Below are positions 6,342 through 13,768 of a DNA stretch of 17,097 bases, piece after piece. How positions within the stretch are numbered: the first letter of the stretch is position 1; every line of letters begins with the position of its first letter. Below the pieces are notes generated by a model. That model did no database searches. It worked only from the letters and a program-made list of their open reading frames with translations, and was not told the origin of the DNA. The DNA is taken from the NCBI GenBank assembly GCA_027077895.1, contig JALWQZ010000048.1:1-17097 (forward strand), in the 5' to 3' direction. The position numbers and the translations under genes were made by a program. The stretch comes from Microcaldota archaeon (GTDB lineage Archaea > B1Sed10-29 > WALL01 > WAMD01).

Positions 6342-6365
6342 CAAGAATTAGATATTTAATTCTTG
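6342..6365. promoter_or_regulatory. Palindromic bidirectional promoter (metallopeptidase-like gene / nreA)
   Basis: Perfect inverted repeat: CAAGAATTA (6342-6350), six-base centre GATATT, TAATTCTTG (6357-6365). The centre contains an overlapping TATA box readable on both strands (GATATTTAAT / ATTAAATATC). ATG 6329 lies 24-25 nt to the left and GTG 6383 about 29 nt to the right. Both genes have no Shine-Dalgarno sequence, so both mRNAs are probably leaderless from one shared box. The symmetry could also be a repressor operator. Confidence 0.55.
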
Positions 6366-6382
6366 CCAGGCAAAACACTATC

Positions 6383-7597
6383 GTGCCAGAGTTATGCGTT
6401 AAATGCAAGGGGACCAAACTTCTGTGCGGGAGACCAAAATGCCCATTGCTAGAAAGGGCAAGACTTCTGGCTAGCGTGAAGGCCGAAAAGAGGATGGAGG
6501 CAGCCAGTCCGCCCAGTGTGTTTGTTGGGCGGATTGGGTATCCAAAGGTTTTTGTTGGTCCGATGGTGGCTAGAGATGACAATCCAGAAGTGTTAGACTT
6601 GCCGGAGGCCTGGTCTAAGTTTAATTTGGAGGACATTGCAAGGTTGAGGGCAAAGTTGGTTAGAACAAAAGAATTGATTGATGTTCACCAGGCGAAGGAC
6701 CCGAACAGGGATTTGCACGAGATGCAGATTTCAGTAATGTCAAAGTCGAGCGTTGATATGGAAGTTGAGTTTAGAAAAGAGCCGAAGACGGAGTTATCCT
6801 GGAATGATATAACTGCACCCCACGGGCTCTCTGGGGAATTGGAAAAGTTTAGGCTAGAAGATAACCCAAGGGTTCCTAGGAGAGTTGACGAGGTTGTTTC
6901 GGATGAGATGAAGGCTGGTGAAGCCTTGTTCGATTTGTACTCTCATGGTATACCAGTTAGCAGAATTTACAACTTGCTTTCTGTCGGTGTTTTAGGTATT
7001 GATAGAAAACTAGTCCCGACTAGGTGGAGTATAACGGCAACGGATGACACCATTGGAAAGGCGTTGATAACAAAAATTAAGGATTACAAGGAATTATCTG
7101 ATTACTTGCTCTTCGAGTATTACAATCATGGGAACAGGTATGAAATCTTGATATTGCCAGGTGAGTGGGAGTTTGACAATGTCGAGGTATACGATCCCGG
7201 TTGTATATGGGTCACTGGAGGAGAGAAGCCAATCATAATTGCAGACTACGAGCCCTACGAGGGGAGAACAACCTATGCAGATAATATAACTGGAGCATAC
7301 TACGCGGCCAGGCTAGCAGTTTTGGAATACCTACAAAGGATAAAACGCCAGGGCAAGGTTTTGGTTATCAGGGAAATAACCCCAGAGTACTGGATGCCAG
7401 TTGGTGTTTGGCAAATAAGGGAAAACGTGAGGCAGGCAATGAAGACAAAGGCGATGCGGTTTGATACGCTAGACCAAGCCTTGAATGAGATTGACAAGCG
7501 TCTCAATGTCAGGAATGAGTGGAGGAAGAAGAGCGAGTTATTGGCCAGGATACGTTCTAGGGAAGCATTGATGAGGTGGATTCCGGAGGAAGAATAG
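6383..7597 (+). CDS. nreA: DNA repair protein NreA (Nre family)
   Basis: Archaeal Nre proteins act in DNA damage tolerance and interact with PCNA in studied species. The 404-aa protein starts with a compact Cys cluster, Cys5, Cys8, Cys15 and Cys20 (CVKCKGTKLLCGRPKC), the Nre zinc-finger signature. A long conserved body follows, including GRIGYPKVFVGPM near residue 50 and VPTRWSITATDD near residue 215. The C-terminus (REALMRWIPEEE) resembles a PCNA-binding box of the QxxLxxWF type but has Arg where Gln is usual. It starts at GTG with no Shine-Dalgarno sequence, consistent with leaderless expression from the shared promoter. It ends 4 nt from the convergent radical SAM gene. Confidence 0.9.
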   Translation: MPELCVKCKGTKLLCGRPKCPLLERARLLASVKAEKRMEAASPPSVFVGRIGYPKVFVGPMVARDDNPEVLDLPEAWSKFNLEDIARLRAKLVRTKELIDVHQAKDPNRDLHEMQISVMSKSSVDMEVEFRKEPKTELSWNDITAPHGLSGELEKFRLEDNPRVPRRVDEVVSDEMKAGEALFDLYSHGIPVSRIYNLLSVGVLGIDRKLVPTRWSITATDDTIGKALITKIKDYKELSDYLLFEYYNHGNRYEILILPGEWEFDNVEVYDPGCIWVTGGEKPIIIADYEPYEGRTTYADNITGAYYAARLAVLEYLQRIKRQGKVLVIREITPEYWMPVGVWQIRENVRQAMKTKAMRFDTLDQALNEIDKRLNVRNEWRKKSELLARIRSREALMRWIPEEE

Positions 7598-7601
7598 TTC
7601 G

Positions 7602-8378
7602 CTATCTTAACCAATCCTTAGCATGTACAACAATCCCTTTAACATTTATCCCGCTCTTCTCTGCCAATTCTCTGATTCGCCTTTCTTCTTTCGTGATAGC
7701 TTCCCTGCTAACATCTGCTCCTGGAAACTCTCTTCTTAACATATCCCTAAATGTTCTCCCAGCAGCAGGAAGGTTGAGAAACTCGAACCAGTAGAAATCA
7801 GAAAATTCCTTCGCCTCTTGGATTACCAAATCAATATCGTTTAAACCTGGGATTATAGGGGATACAAATGTGTAAGTCTTCAACCCCGAGTTGTGAAGTC
7901 TATTTAGGGCCTTTACTCTCTTTTCACTAGACGGTGCCAGCGGCTCGAACCTCTCTTCCACTTCTCTGGGAAATCCACCAATCGTAAGGCCAACTTCTGC
8001 GTAGGCCAGCCCTCTGAGCAGATCCATATCTCTAGTAACTAAGTCTGATTTTGTCAACAGGGACAACCTAGTTCTGGGATCTAGATTTTCTAGGACTCTT
8101 TTAGTTAATTCTAGTTCTTTTTCCACCGGTTGATATGGATCCGATATTGTTGACATGACGACTAGGCCCTTATGATAATTCCTGGCTAACTCAGGGGCAT
8201 TTTCTTTGGCGATAACCCATGATCCCCACGGGCCATAATTGTACCATCTCTGGACAAATTTTGCATAGCAATATGAACAGGCGTGCTGGCAGCCCACGTA
8301 CTGATTAACTGCCCAGTCTGCCCCAGGTATCCTTGTCTTGACAAATAGTTGTTTTGCTTTTACGTGAATTATTCTCAT
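7602..8378 (-). CDS. Radical SAM protein, spore photoproduct lyase-like (Rv2578c-type)
   Basis: The 258-aa protein binds a [4Fe-4S] cluster through CxxxCxxC at Cys30, Cys34 and Cys37 (VGCQHACSYCYA), then cleaves AdoMet to a radical. The family opening, with a basic strand then ADWAVNQYVGC, matches the SPL/Rv2578c group, many of whose members have unknown substrates. A TISDPYQPVEKE segment (SAM/partial barrel) and SPIIPGLND follow. ATG 8378 is preferred over ATG 8402 because it fits homologue starts and has a TATA box centred 26 nt upstream. The longer form would use the GGAGAT near 8410. It is divergent from XPD, so a nucleic-acid role is possible but unproved. Confidence 0.8.
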   Translation of the reverse strand: MRIIHVKAKQLFVKTRIPGADWAVNQYVGCQHACSYCYAKFVQRWYNYGPWGSWVIAKENAPELARNYHKGLVVMSTISDPYQPVEKELELTKRVLENLDPRTRLSLLTKSDLVTRDMDLLRGLAYAEVGLTIGGFPREVEERFEPLAPSSEKRVKALNRLHNSGLKTYTFVSPIIPGLNDIDLVIQEAKEFSDFYWFEFLNLPAAGRTFRDMLRREFPGADVSREAITKEERRIRELAEKSGINVKGIVVHAKDWLR

Positions 8379-8399
8379 GTTGTGTTTAGAGAATTTAAT

Positions 8400-8409
8400 C
8401 ATTTTAATC
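8400..8409. promoter_or_regulatory. Symmetric bidirectional promoter (radical SAM gene / XPD)
   Basis: ATTTTAAT at 8401-8408 reads ATTAAAAT on the other strand. It is centred 26 nt from ATG 8378 (leftward) and 26-27 nt from GTG 8431 (rightward). One box could therefore drive two leaderless transcripts. Confidence 0.5.
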
Positions 8410-8430
8410 TCCTTCTACAAAAACATATTC

Positions 8431-10311
8431 GTGAAGATTTTGTTTTCTCACTCAAAGCCTAGGAAGTACCAGGATGAGTTCATCAAAGATGTCTGGGATG
8501 CAGTTAGCAGTGGGAAGCATTTACTGGCCCATGCGCCGACGGGCATTGGCAAGACAGCAGCAGTTCTAGGTCCAGCACTAACTTGGGCTCTGGAGAATGA
8601 TGGGACTGTCTTCTTTTTGACACCGAAGATTTCACAACACCAAATTGCTGTTAATGAGTTGCAGAGGATTGTAAAGAAGTACAAAGTTAAGTTTAGGGCG
8701 GCAGATATTGTTGGCAGGAGATATGCATGTGTCGACCCTGGACTGGAAGGGCTTGATACCGATGAATTCTATGAGGTCTGTTCAAAGAGGAGAAAGAATG
8801 AGAGTTGTCCATACTACGCTTGGGCTCGTGGTTTTACGTCTTCGCAGAGAAGAGAGGCAAAACTCCATGTAAAAAAATTGCTTGAACGATATGGTACCGT
8901 GAGACCGTCCTATGAGGTTATTGAGGAGTGCAAGAGTTTTGAGTATGGGGGTGAAAAGAAACCTCTGTGCGCATATGAAGTTATGACACAGATAGCAAAG
9001 GATTCCCAGGTTATAATTGCTGATTACTACCATCTGTTATCCCCTTCAATAAGAGAGTCCTTCCTGATAAAAATAGGAAAGCATTTACAGGATTCTGTTG
9101 TAATCATTGATGAAGCGCACAATGTCCCAAATAGAGTCAGGAGCCATCTCAGTGTTAGCATAACTCATCTGTTAGTTAGGAAAGCAGAGAAGGAGTTGAA
9201 GGTAGTTGGGGCTAAACACCTTGACAGGTACGTCAGGCGTTTGAGTAGGGACCTAAACGAGATTTTGAGTAAGAAGTTGGAGAACAAACGAGAAACCTTG
9301 TTATCTAAGTCTGATTTGGCCTCCTTGGATGAAGATGTGATAGACGAATTCCATGATGTCGGTATTTCCTATCTAGAGGCAACCAACAGGAATAAGTCTG
9401 CATGTGTTAAACTAGCAAAGTTCTTTTCTTTGTGGAGCGAGGATATGGACAGTTATATACGTCTTGCTAAGAAGTGGAAATCTGGTACTGGAGTGACAGT
9501 CTCTTATAAAAACCTAGATCCGAGTTTGGCAACACAGGACCTAATAGATTCTTCTCATTCAGTTATTGCTATGTCTGGAACACTTGTGCCATTAGAGATG
9601 TACAGGGATCTTTTGGGTTTCCCTCACGATATCACTCTGGAAAAAGTGTACAAGTCACCATTTCCAAAGAGCAATAGATTGAATCTCATATACACTGGGG
9701 TTACAACTCGTTACTCAAGGAGGAGTGAGGAGGAATTCAGACGTATCGGTGCTGTGATTTCTAGAGTACTGCCAGAGATACCTGGAAATGTTGCGGTGTT
9801 TTTCCCTAGTTACGACATTCTACACAATGTAAGGAAGTTCATAAAAACTGATAGACAAGTTCTAGTCCAGAGGGAATCTAGTAGGCCAGAGGAAACCAAC
9901 GAGATAATCTCATTGTTTAAGAAGATGAATGACGAGGGAGCCTTATTACTTGCGGTTTCTGGTGGAAGTCTAGCAGAGGGTGTTGATTACCCTGGGAGAG
10001 AACTGGTAGGTGTCATTATTGTAGGTATTCCTCTAAATGAGTACGACCTAGAGACAAAGGCCTTGATAGATTACTATGAGTACAAGTTTGGAGCAGGCTG
10101 GACCTATGGGTATTTGTATCCTGCAATGGCTAGGGCTGTGCAAGCGGCGGGTAGGTTGATACGGAACGAGGATGATGTCGGTGTCGCTCTGTTCATGGAT
10201 GAGAGGTACAAATGGAAGAATTACAGAAAGGTATTTCCACCTGACCTGGATATTATGGTGACAGAAAGACCCGAGTACGCAGTAAACCAATTCTTTTCAA
10301 GAACTAGTTAA
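8431..10311 (+). CDS. xpd: XPD/Rad3-type DNA helicase with Fe-S cysteines
   Basis: Superfamily 2 5'-3' DNA helicase of the XPD/DinG family, acting in repair. The 626-aa protein has a Q-like KPRKYQDEF segment, Walker A HAPTGIGKT (about 34-42) and the DEAH box IDEAH (about 226-230). Cysteines at about 100, 117, 126, 167 and 180 lie between motifs I and II, where the Fe-S domain sits; four presumably hold the cluster. Motif VI is QAAGRLIRNEDD near residue 570. The frame is open back to 8377, but GTG 8431 is preferred because a TATA box sits 26-27 nt upstream; the extra residues would be hydrophobic and non-conserved. Its end overlaps the convergent fdhA by 15 bp. Confidence 0.9.
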   Translation: MKILFSHSKPRKYQDEFIKDVWDAVSSGKHLLAHAPTGIGKTAAVLGPALTWALENDGTVFFLTPKISQHQIAVNELQRIVKKYKVKFRAADIVGRRYACVDPGLEGLDTDEFYEVCSKRRKNESCPYYAWARGFTSSQRREAKLHVKKLLERYGTVRPSYEVIEECKSFEYGGEKKPLCAYEVMTQIAKDSQVIIADYYHLLSPSIRESFLIKIGKHLQDSVVIIDEAHNVPNRVRSHLSVSITHLLVRKAEKELKVVGAKHLDRYVRRLSRDLNEILSKKLENKRETLLSKSDLASLDEDVIDEFHDVGISYLEATNRNKSACVKLAKFFSLWSEDMDSYIRLAKKWKSGTGVTVSYKNLDPSLATQDLIDSSHSVIAMSGTLVPLEMYRDLLGFPHDITLEKVYKSPFPKSNRLNLIYTGVTTRYSRRSEEEFRRIGAVISRVLPEIPGNVAVFFPSYDILHNVRKFIKTDRQVLVQRESSRPEETNEIISLFKKMNDEGALLLAVSGGSLAEGVDYPGRELVGVIIVGIPLNEYDLETKALIDYYEYKFGAGWTYGYLYPAMARAVQAAGRLIRNEDDVGVALFMDERYKWKNYRKVFPPDLDIMVTERPEYAVNQFFSRTS

Positions 10312-12126
10312 CCTCCCGATTTTGACTGGAACCGATTTGTAGTTTGGAATCTTTGTCTCTTCGTCGAACACGTTGGGCGTCAATTCGTTTATGGGGAAGT
10401 CATCAAAATGAAAGACACCTATCAATCTACCCTCTGGTACCTTACTGTACCCTATCTTGATCTTTGCCTCCAACTTGCCAACTGGTGAGATTAGTTCAAC
10501 TAGTTCACCGTCCCGCAGTTTTTCTCTAAGGGCGTCCTTTTCACTTATCAGTACTGCCCTTGAACTGTACATTGCATTTAACCTTTCTGATTTGTTTGTT
10601 AAATCTCCTGTATTGAACTGTGGAAGCCTCCTTGCAGTTGTTAGCCTGTATGGGTAATCAGGGAACTCTTTCAACGTAGGTTTTATGTCTACGAACTTTG
10701 GTTCTACTGGTATTTCTACAAACTGGTCGTACCACGAATCACCGTAGAATAGTTCTGGCCTTATCTTTCCATATCTGGGGACCTTTTTTGATATCTCTGT
10801 GGTCACGTCGATTATGTCATGGAATCCCAAATCTATTCCTAGTCTCTTACCTAGTGCGTTCATTATCTCCCAATCCTGTTTTGCATTTTCTGGTGGTTCT
10901 AGAACTTGCTTCACGGGTCTTACTAGGTTTTCCCCATTTGTTATTGTTCCAGTCCTCTCTATCAGTAGAGGCGTGGGGAGTATTAAGTCCGCATACTCTG
11001 ATGTTGCGTTGAAGTAAGGTATCCCCTGTACTAGGAACATCCTTTTTAGATTTTTTCTTACCTCTTTTAAGTTTGGCATTGATACTGCGGGATTGAATAT
11101 TGATGTAAAGACGAATTCTGCAGGTTCAAGCAATAAGAAGTCTATTAATGTCTTTCCTCCGGGCCCCGGGTGTATGCCTACATCCCCTGCACCTTGGATA
11201 TTTATTTTTCCTCTGTTTGTGATTATTCTGCCGTTCTTCAGTAAGGCAAGACTGGCCACTGCTTTTATTGTTGCAGTGCCATTGTATGTTTGTGTAACCC
11301 CCATTCCATGTGCTATTCCAAATGATTTTGATTTCTCGATTTCTTCTGCGAACTCCCTCACTTTGTCCATGTCTAGTATCTTTTTGTAGATAGGCCTTGC
11401 CTCCCTAGCAGAACCTACCAGTTTATCGAATCCAGGTATATCAGATGCCAGCCCTCTGTTTATCAATTCGTCGATTATTGCCAGTAGGAAGAAACTGACG
11501 TGATTCATGTCCATTAGGGCGATGTGATCAGCCACACTTGATGTCTCATCTTCCCAGAAAGAAACATAGAGCACATTGAGTTTTCCTTTTGATTTTTGTT
11601 CCATAATCCTAGCGCCCATTGCAGGGTATGTCACCATGGGATTCGTTCCGACTAGCAGTAGTGTGTCTAGTTTGTATATGTCGTCTAGTTTTCCCGGAGA
11701 ACACCCAACACCTATAACTTCCTTGAAACCTTTAACCGTTGGGGCATGGCACAACCTTGCGCACGAGTCAACATTCTCTGAGCCAAATTCCCTCGCGAAC
11801 TTGGATATGGCGTAATTGTCTTCATTTGTTATCTCGCCGCTCCCAATCCAGCCTGTTTTTTCTGGTTCTATATCTTTTAGTTTCTCAGAGAACATCTCGA
11901 TTGCGTATTCCCAGTCAACAGGTTCTAGGCCATTACTGCCCCTTACCATTGGGCTTGTTACTCTATCTGGATTTATCGTGTTTATGCTTAGACCCTTTAC
12001 ACATGGCCTCCCTCTAGAAACAGGGTCCTCCCTGTCAGGCATGATGGTCTCTATCTTGTTGTCGTCTATCGAGTAGGAGAGTCTGCATCCTACCCCACAA
12101 AACATACATACCGATTTTATTTGCAT
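10297..12126 (-). CDS. fdhA: Formate dehydrogenase-type molybdopterin oxidoreductase, catalytic subunit
   Basis: Mo/W-bis-MGD enzyme of the DMSO reductase family, most like formate dehydrogenase. Cys7, Cys10, Cys14 and Cys42 (CMFCGVGC...RGRPC) hold the [4Fe-4S] cluster and Lys44 follows, almost the same numbering as E. coli FdhF. SCARLCHAPTV puts Cys126-His127 at the FdhF Sec140-His141 site, and RGKINIQGAGDVG supplies the Arg333 equivalent. Cysteine replaces selenocysteine. The 609-aa length is a little short. ATG 12126 is chosen over TTG 12150: a TTTTAAT box is centred about 27 nt upstream. No electron-transfer subunit, FdhD, transporter or cofactor gene is nearby, so its redox partner is unknown. 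Confidence 0.88.
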   Translation of the reverse strand: MQIKSVCMFCGVGCRLSYSIDDNKIETIMPDREDPVSRGRPCVKGLSINTINPDRVTSPMVRGSNGLEPVDWEYAIEMFSEKLKDIEPEKTGWIGSGEITNEDNYAISKFAREFGSENVDSCARLCHAPTVKGFKEVIGVGCSPGKLDDIYKLDTLLLVGTNPMVTYPAMGARIMEQKSKGKLNVLYVSFWEDETSSVADHIALMDMNHVSFFLLAIIDELINRGLASDIPGFDKLVGSAREARPIYKKILDMDKVREFAEEIEKSKSFGIAHGMGVTQTYNGTATIKAVASLALLKNGRIITNRGKINIQGAGDVGIHPGPGGKTLIDFLLLEPAEFVFTSIFNPAVSMPNLKEVRKNLKRMFLVQGIPYFNATSEYADLILPTPLLIERTGTITNGENLVRPVKQVLEPPENAKQDWEIMNALGKRLGIDLGFHDIIDVTTEISKKVPRYGKIRPELFYGDSWYDQFVEIPVEPKFVDIKPTLKEFPDYPYRLTTARRLPQFNTGDLTNKSERLNAMYSSRAVLISEKDALREKLRDGELVELISPVGKLEAKIKIGYSKVPEGRLIGVFHFDDFPINELTPNVFDEETKIPNYKSVPVKIGRLTSS

Positions 12127-12148
12127 ACTATGTGCTAAGGAATTGCAC

Positions 12149-12186
12149 AATTAAAAGGTTTCGTTCGAAAACAATATATTATATTT
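12149..12186. promoter_or_regulatory. Back-to-back promoters for fdhA and the MBL-fold gene
   Basis: Leftward, CCTTTTAATTG on the minus strand (12149-12159) lies about 27 nt before ATG 12126. Rightward, ATATATTATATT (12174-12185) lies about 25 nt before ATG 12202. A TTTCG-TT-CGAAA inverted repeat between them (12159-12170) provides CGAAA BRE-like elements on both strands. Both transcripts would be leaderless. Confidence 0.5.
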
Positions 12187-12201
12187 TGCATTTACTCTGG
12201 T

Positions 12202-13002
12202 ATGGAACTAGTTTTTCTGGGGACAGGAGGAGGCAGATTTACTCTTGCTACTCAGAAGAGGCGCACAGGAGGATTTCTCATAAAGGAGGGGAAGGTCAAA
12301 ATCCACGTTGACCCGGGGCCAGGCGCGTTGGTGAATGCGTGGGAGGCTAGGGAGAATCCAATGAGGACTACCCACCTGTTTGTTTCCCACGCTCACACTG
12401 ATCATTATGTGGACGCTCCAGCCATAATAGAGGCCATGACAAATGGGACTAGGGATCACAGAGGTGTGTTGGTTGGAAGTGAGTGGTTGTTGAAGGGGGG
12501 AGACGGCGACTACCCGGGGATTATGAGGTACCACCAGGAGATGGTGGCTAGGGTTGAGGTCAGCAGACCAGGAAAGAAACTGGATTTTGATGGATTTGAT
12601 GTCCTCCCGACAGAGACTAGGCATGAGGAGACGTCATGCACGGGTTTTGTATTTGAATTCCCGAAGTTGAGGGTTGGCTACACCGCAGATGGTGCTTATT
12701 ATCCAGGGATGGAGGATTATTTCCAGGATGTAGATGTCTTGATACTAAATACCATTGCCCCAGACATGCACTCCATACCTATATTGATGACACTGGCTGA
12801 CGGCATGAAACTAGTTGATGCCGTGAAACCGAAACTAGCGATAATCCAGCACTTTGGTTTGAGGGCCTTGAGATACGGGCCTGAGAGGATGGCGAGCGAG
12901 ATTGCGGAGAGGACAGGAGTTAGGGCGATTGCGGCCAGGGACTTCATGAAGATGGACCTGAGCAAGGAACTAGGCAAGTCTGGGCTAACCAGTTTTCTTT
13001 AA
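12202..13002 (+). CDS. Metallo-beta-lactamase fold hydrolase
   Basis: The 266-aa protein begins MELVFLGTGGGR, the first strand and Gly turn of the fold. The metal-binding HxHxDH motif is at His63, His65, Asp67 and His68 (VSHAHTDHY). Further likely ligands are His141 (TETRHEET), Asp163 (YTADGAYY) and His217 (IIQHFGL). This set is that of a dinuclear zinc hydrolase in the RNase Z/PhnP-like branch, but it lacks a recognisable RNase Z exosite arm, so the substrate is not assigned. It has a separate leaderless promoter and ends just before the rpl1 operon promoter. Confidence 0.85.
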   Translation: MELVFLGTGGGRFTLATQKRRTGGFLIKEGKVKIHVDPGPGALVNAWEARENPMRTTHLFVSHAHTDHYVDAPAIIEAMTNGTRDHRGVLVGSEWLLKGGDGDYPGIMRYHQEMVARVEVSRPGKKLDFDGFDVLPTETRHEETSCTGFVFEFPKLRVGYTADGAYYPGMEDYFQDVDVLILNTIAPDMHSIPILMTLADGMKLVDAVKPKLAIIQHFGLRALRYGPERMASEIAERTGVRAIAARDFMKMDLSKELGKSGLTSFL

Positions 13003-13010
13003 ATCACCAA

Positions 13011-13024
13011 AACATTTATAAACC
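13011..13024 (+). promoter_or_regulatory. TATA box of the rpl1-rpl10-rpl12 operon
   Basis: AACATTTATAAACC contains TTTATAAA at 13015-13022. The predicted start is at about 13042-13045, immediately before the first leader hairpin. Confidence 0.6.
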
Positions 13025-13044
13025 CCATACCGTAAAACTATACT

Positions 13045-13101
13045 GAGAGTTAGCGTGGCTAACTCCCGTTAACTGACGCTGTGCGTCAGGAGGGGGTTTT
13101 T
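13045..13101 (+). promoter_or_regulatory. rpl1 operon leader with two tandem perfect hairpins
   Basis: Hairpin 1: GAGTTAGC (13047-13054), loop GTG, GCTAACTC (13058-13065). Hairpin 2: CTGACGC (13073-13079), loop TGT, GCGTCAG (13083-13089). Both stems are perfect (8 and 7 bp) with three-base loops. The 3' arm of hairpin 2 overlaps the Shine-Dalgarno AGGAGG (from 13088). Such a leader fits translational control of a ribosomal protein operon; L1 autoregulation is known in methanogens. I do not see the usual rRNA-like asymmetric-loop L1 site, so the ligand is uncertain. Confidence 0.6.
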
Positions 13102-13764
13102 ATGGAAGAAGCGAGTAGTATCAAGGAAGGTATAGAGAAGGCTATATCACTGGCAAAGAAGAGAAAATTTGCTCAGACTGTTGATATGGCAATAAACTTT
13201 AGGAATGTTGATTTCAGCAAGGTTGACAACAGGCTTAAACTAGAGGTTATCTTGCCCAAGGGGATTGGTAAGCCAAGAAAGATCGCCATAATTGCAAAGG
13301 ACGAATTGGCCACGAAAGCTAAGGGGCTGGTTGATAGGATAATCAGTCCTGAAGAGTTGGAGGAGTTTGGAAAGGACAAAAAGGCTGCAAAGAAACTGGC
13401 CAAGGAGTACGACATATTCCTTGCAGAGCCCAGTTTGATGCCCCTCGTGGGTAGGTACCTAGGTCAGGTTTTAGGTCCTAGGGGCAAGATGCCAAAGCCG
13501 GTTCCACCAAATATACCAAATCTTGAACCGATGATCAACAGGCTTAGAAATACGGTTTACGTCGCAACGAAGGGGAAGTACCTGCCTGTGATCCATGTTC
13601 CCATAGGTACAGAAGAGATGAACCTGGATGACCTAGTTGAGAACGCAATGGCAATCCTTCATGCTGTCTTGGATAAACTTCCTCAGAGAGAGACCAACGT
13701 GAAGAATGTTGTGTTCAAATTGACTATGGGGCCATCAGTGGTCGTGAATAATATTAACGGGTGA
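13102..13764 (+). CDS. rpl1: Large-subunit ribosomal protein L1 (uL1)
   Basis: Binds 23S rRNA at the mobile L1 stalk near the E site and, in several archaea, represses its own mRNA. The 220-aa length is normal. The segment PLVGRYLGQVLGPRGKMPKPVPPN (central conserved RNA-binding region, about residues 112-135) is intact, as is the C-terminal KLTMGPSVVVN. ATG 13102 is used; AGGAGGGGG at 13088-13096 precedes it. An upstream in-frame GTG at 13081 would place seven residues inside leader hairpin 2 and the Shine-Dalgarno sequence, so I reject it. It is first in the rpl1-rpl10-rpl12 operon. Confidence 0.95.
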   Translation: MEEASSIKEGIEKAISLAKKRKFAQTVDMAINFRNVDFSKVDNRLKLEVILPKGIGKPRKIAIIAKDELATKAKGLVDRIISPEELEEFGKDKKAAKKLAKEYDIFLAEPSLMPLVGRYLGQVLGPRGKMPKPVPPNIPNLEPMINRLRNTVYVATKGKYLPVIHVPIGTEEMNLDDLVENAMAILHAVLDKLPQRETNVKNVVFKLTMGPSVVVNNING

Positions 13765-13768
13765 GAAT

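Noticed and set aside
10457..12076. Several plus-strand ORFs of 66-104 codons opposite fdhA
   Set aside because: All lie in antisense frames of the FDH gene, with no promoter, no ribosome-binding site and no domain-like composition.
13081..13101. GTG 13081 as the start of L1
   Set aside because: It falls in the loop and arm of leader hairpin 2, and the strong Shine-Dalgarno at 13088-13096 would lie inside the coding region. ATG 13102 fits L1 homologues.
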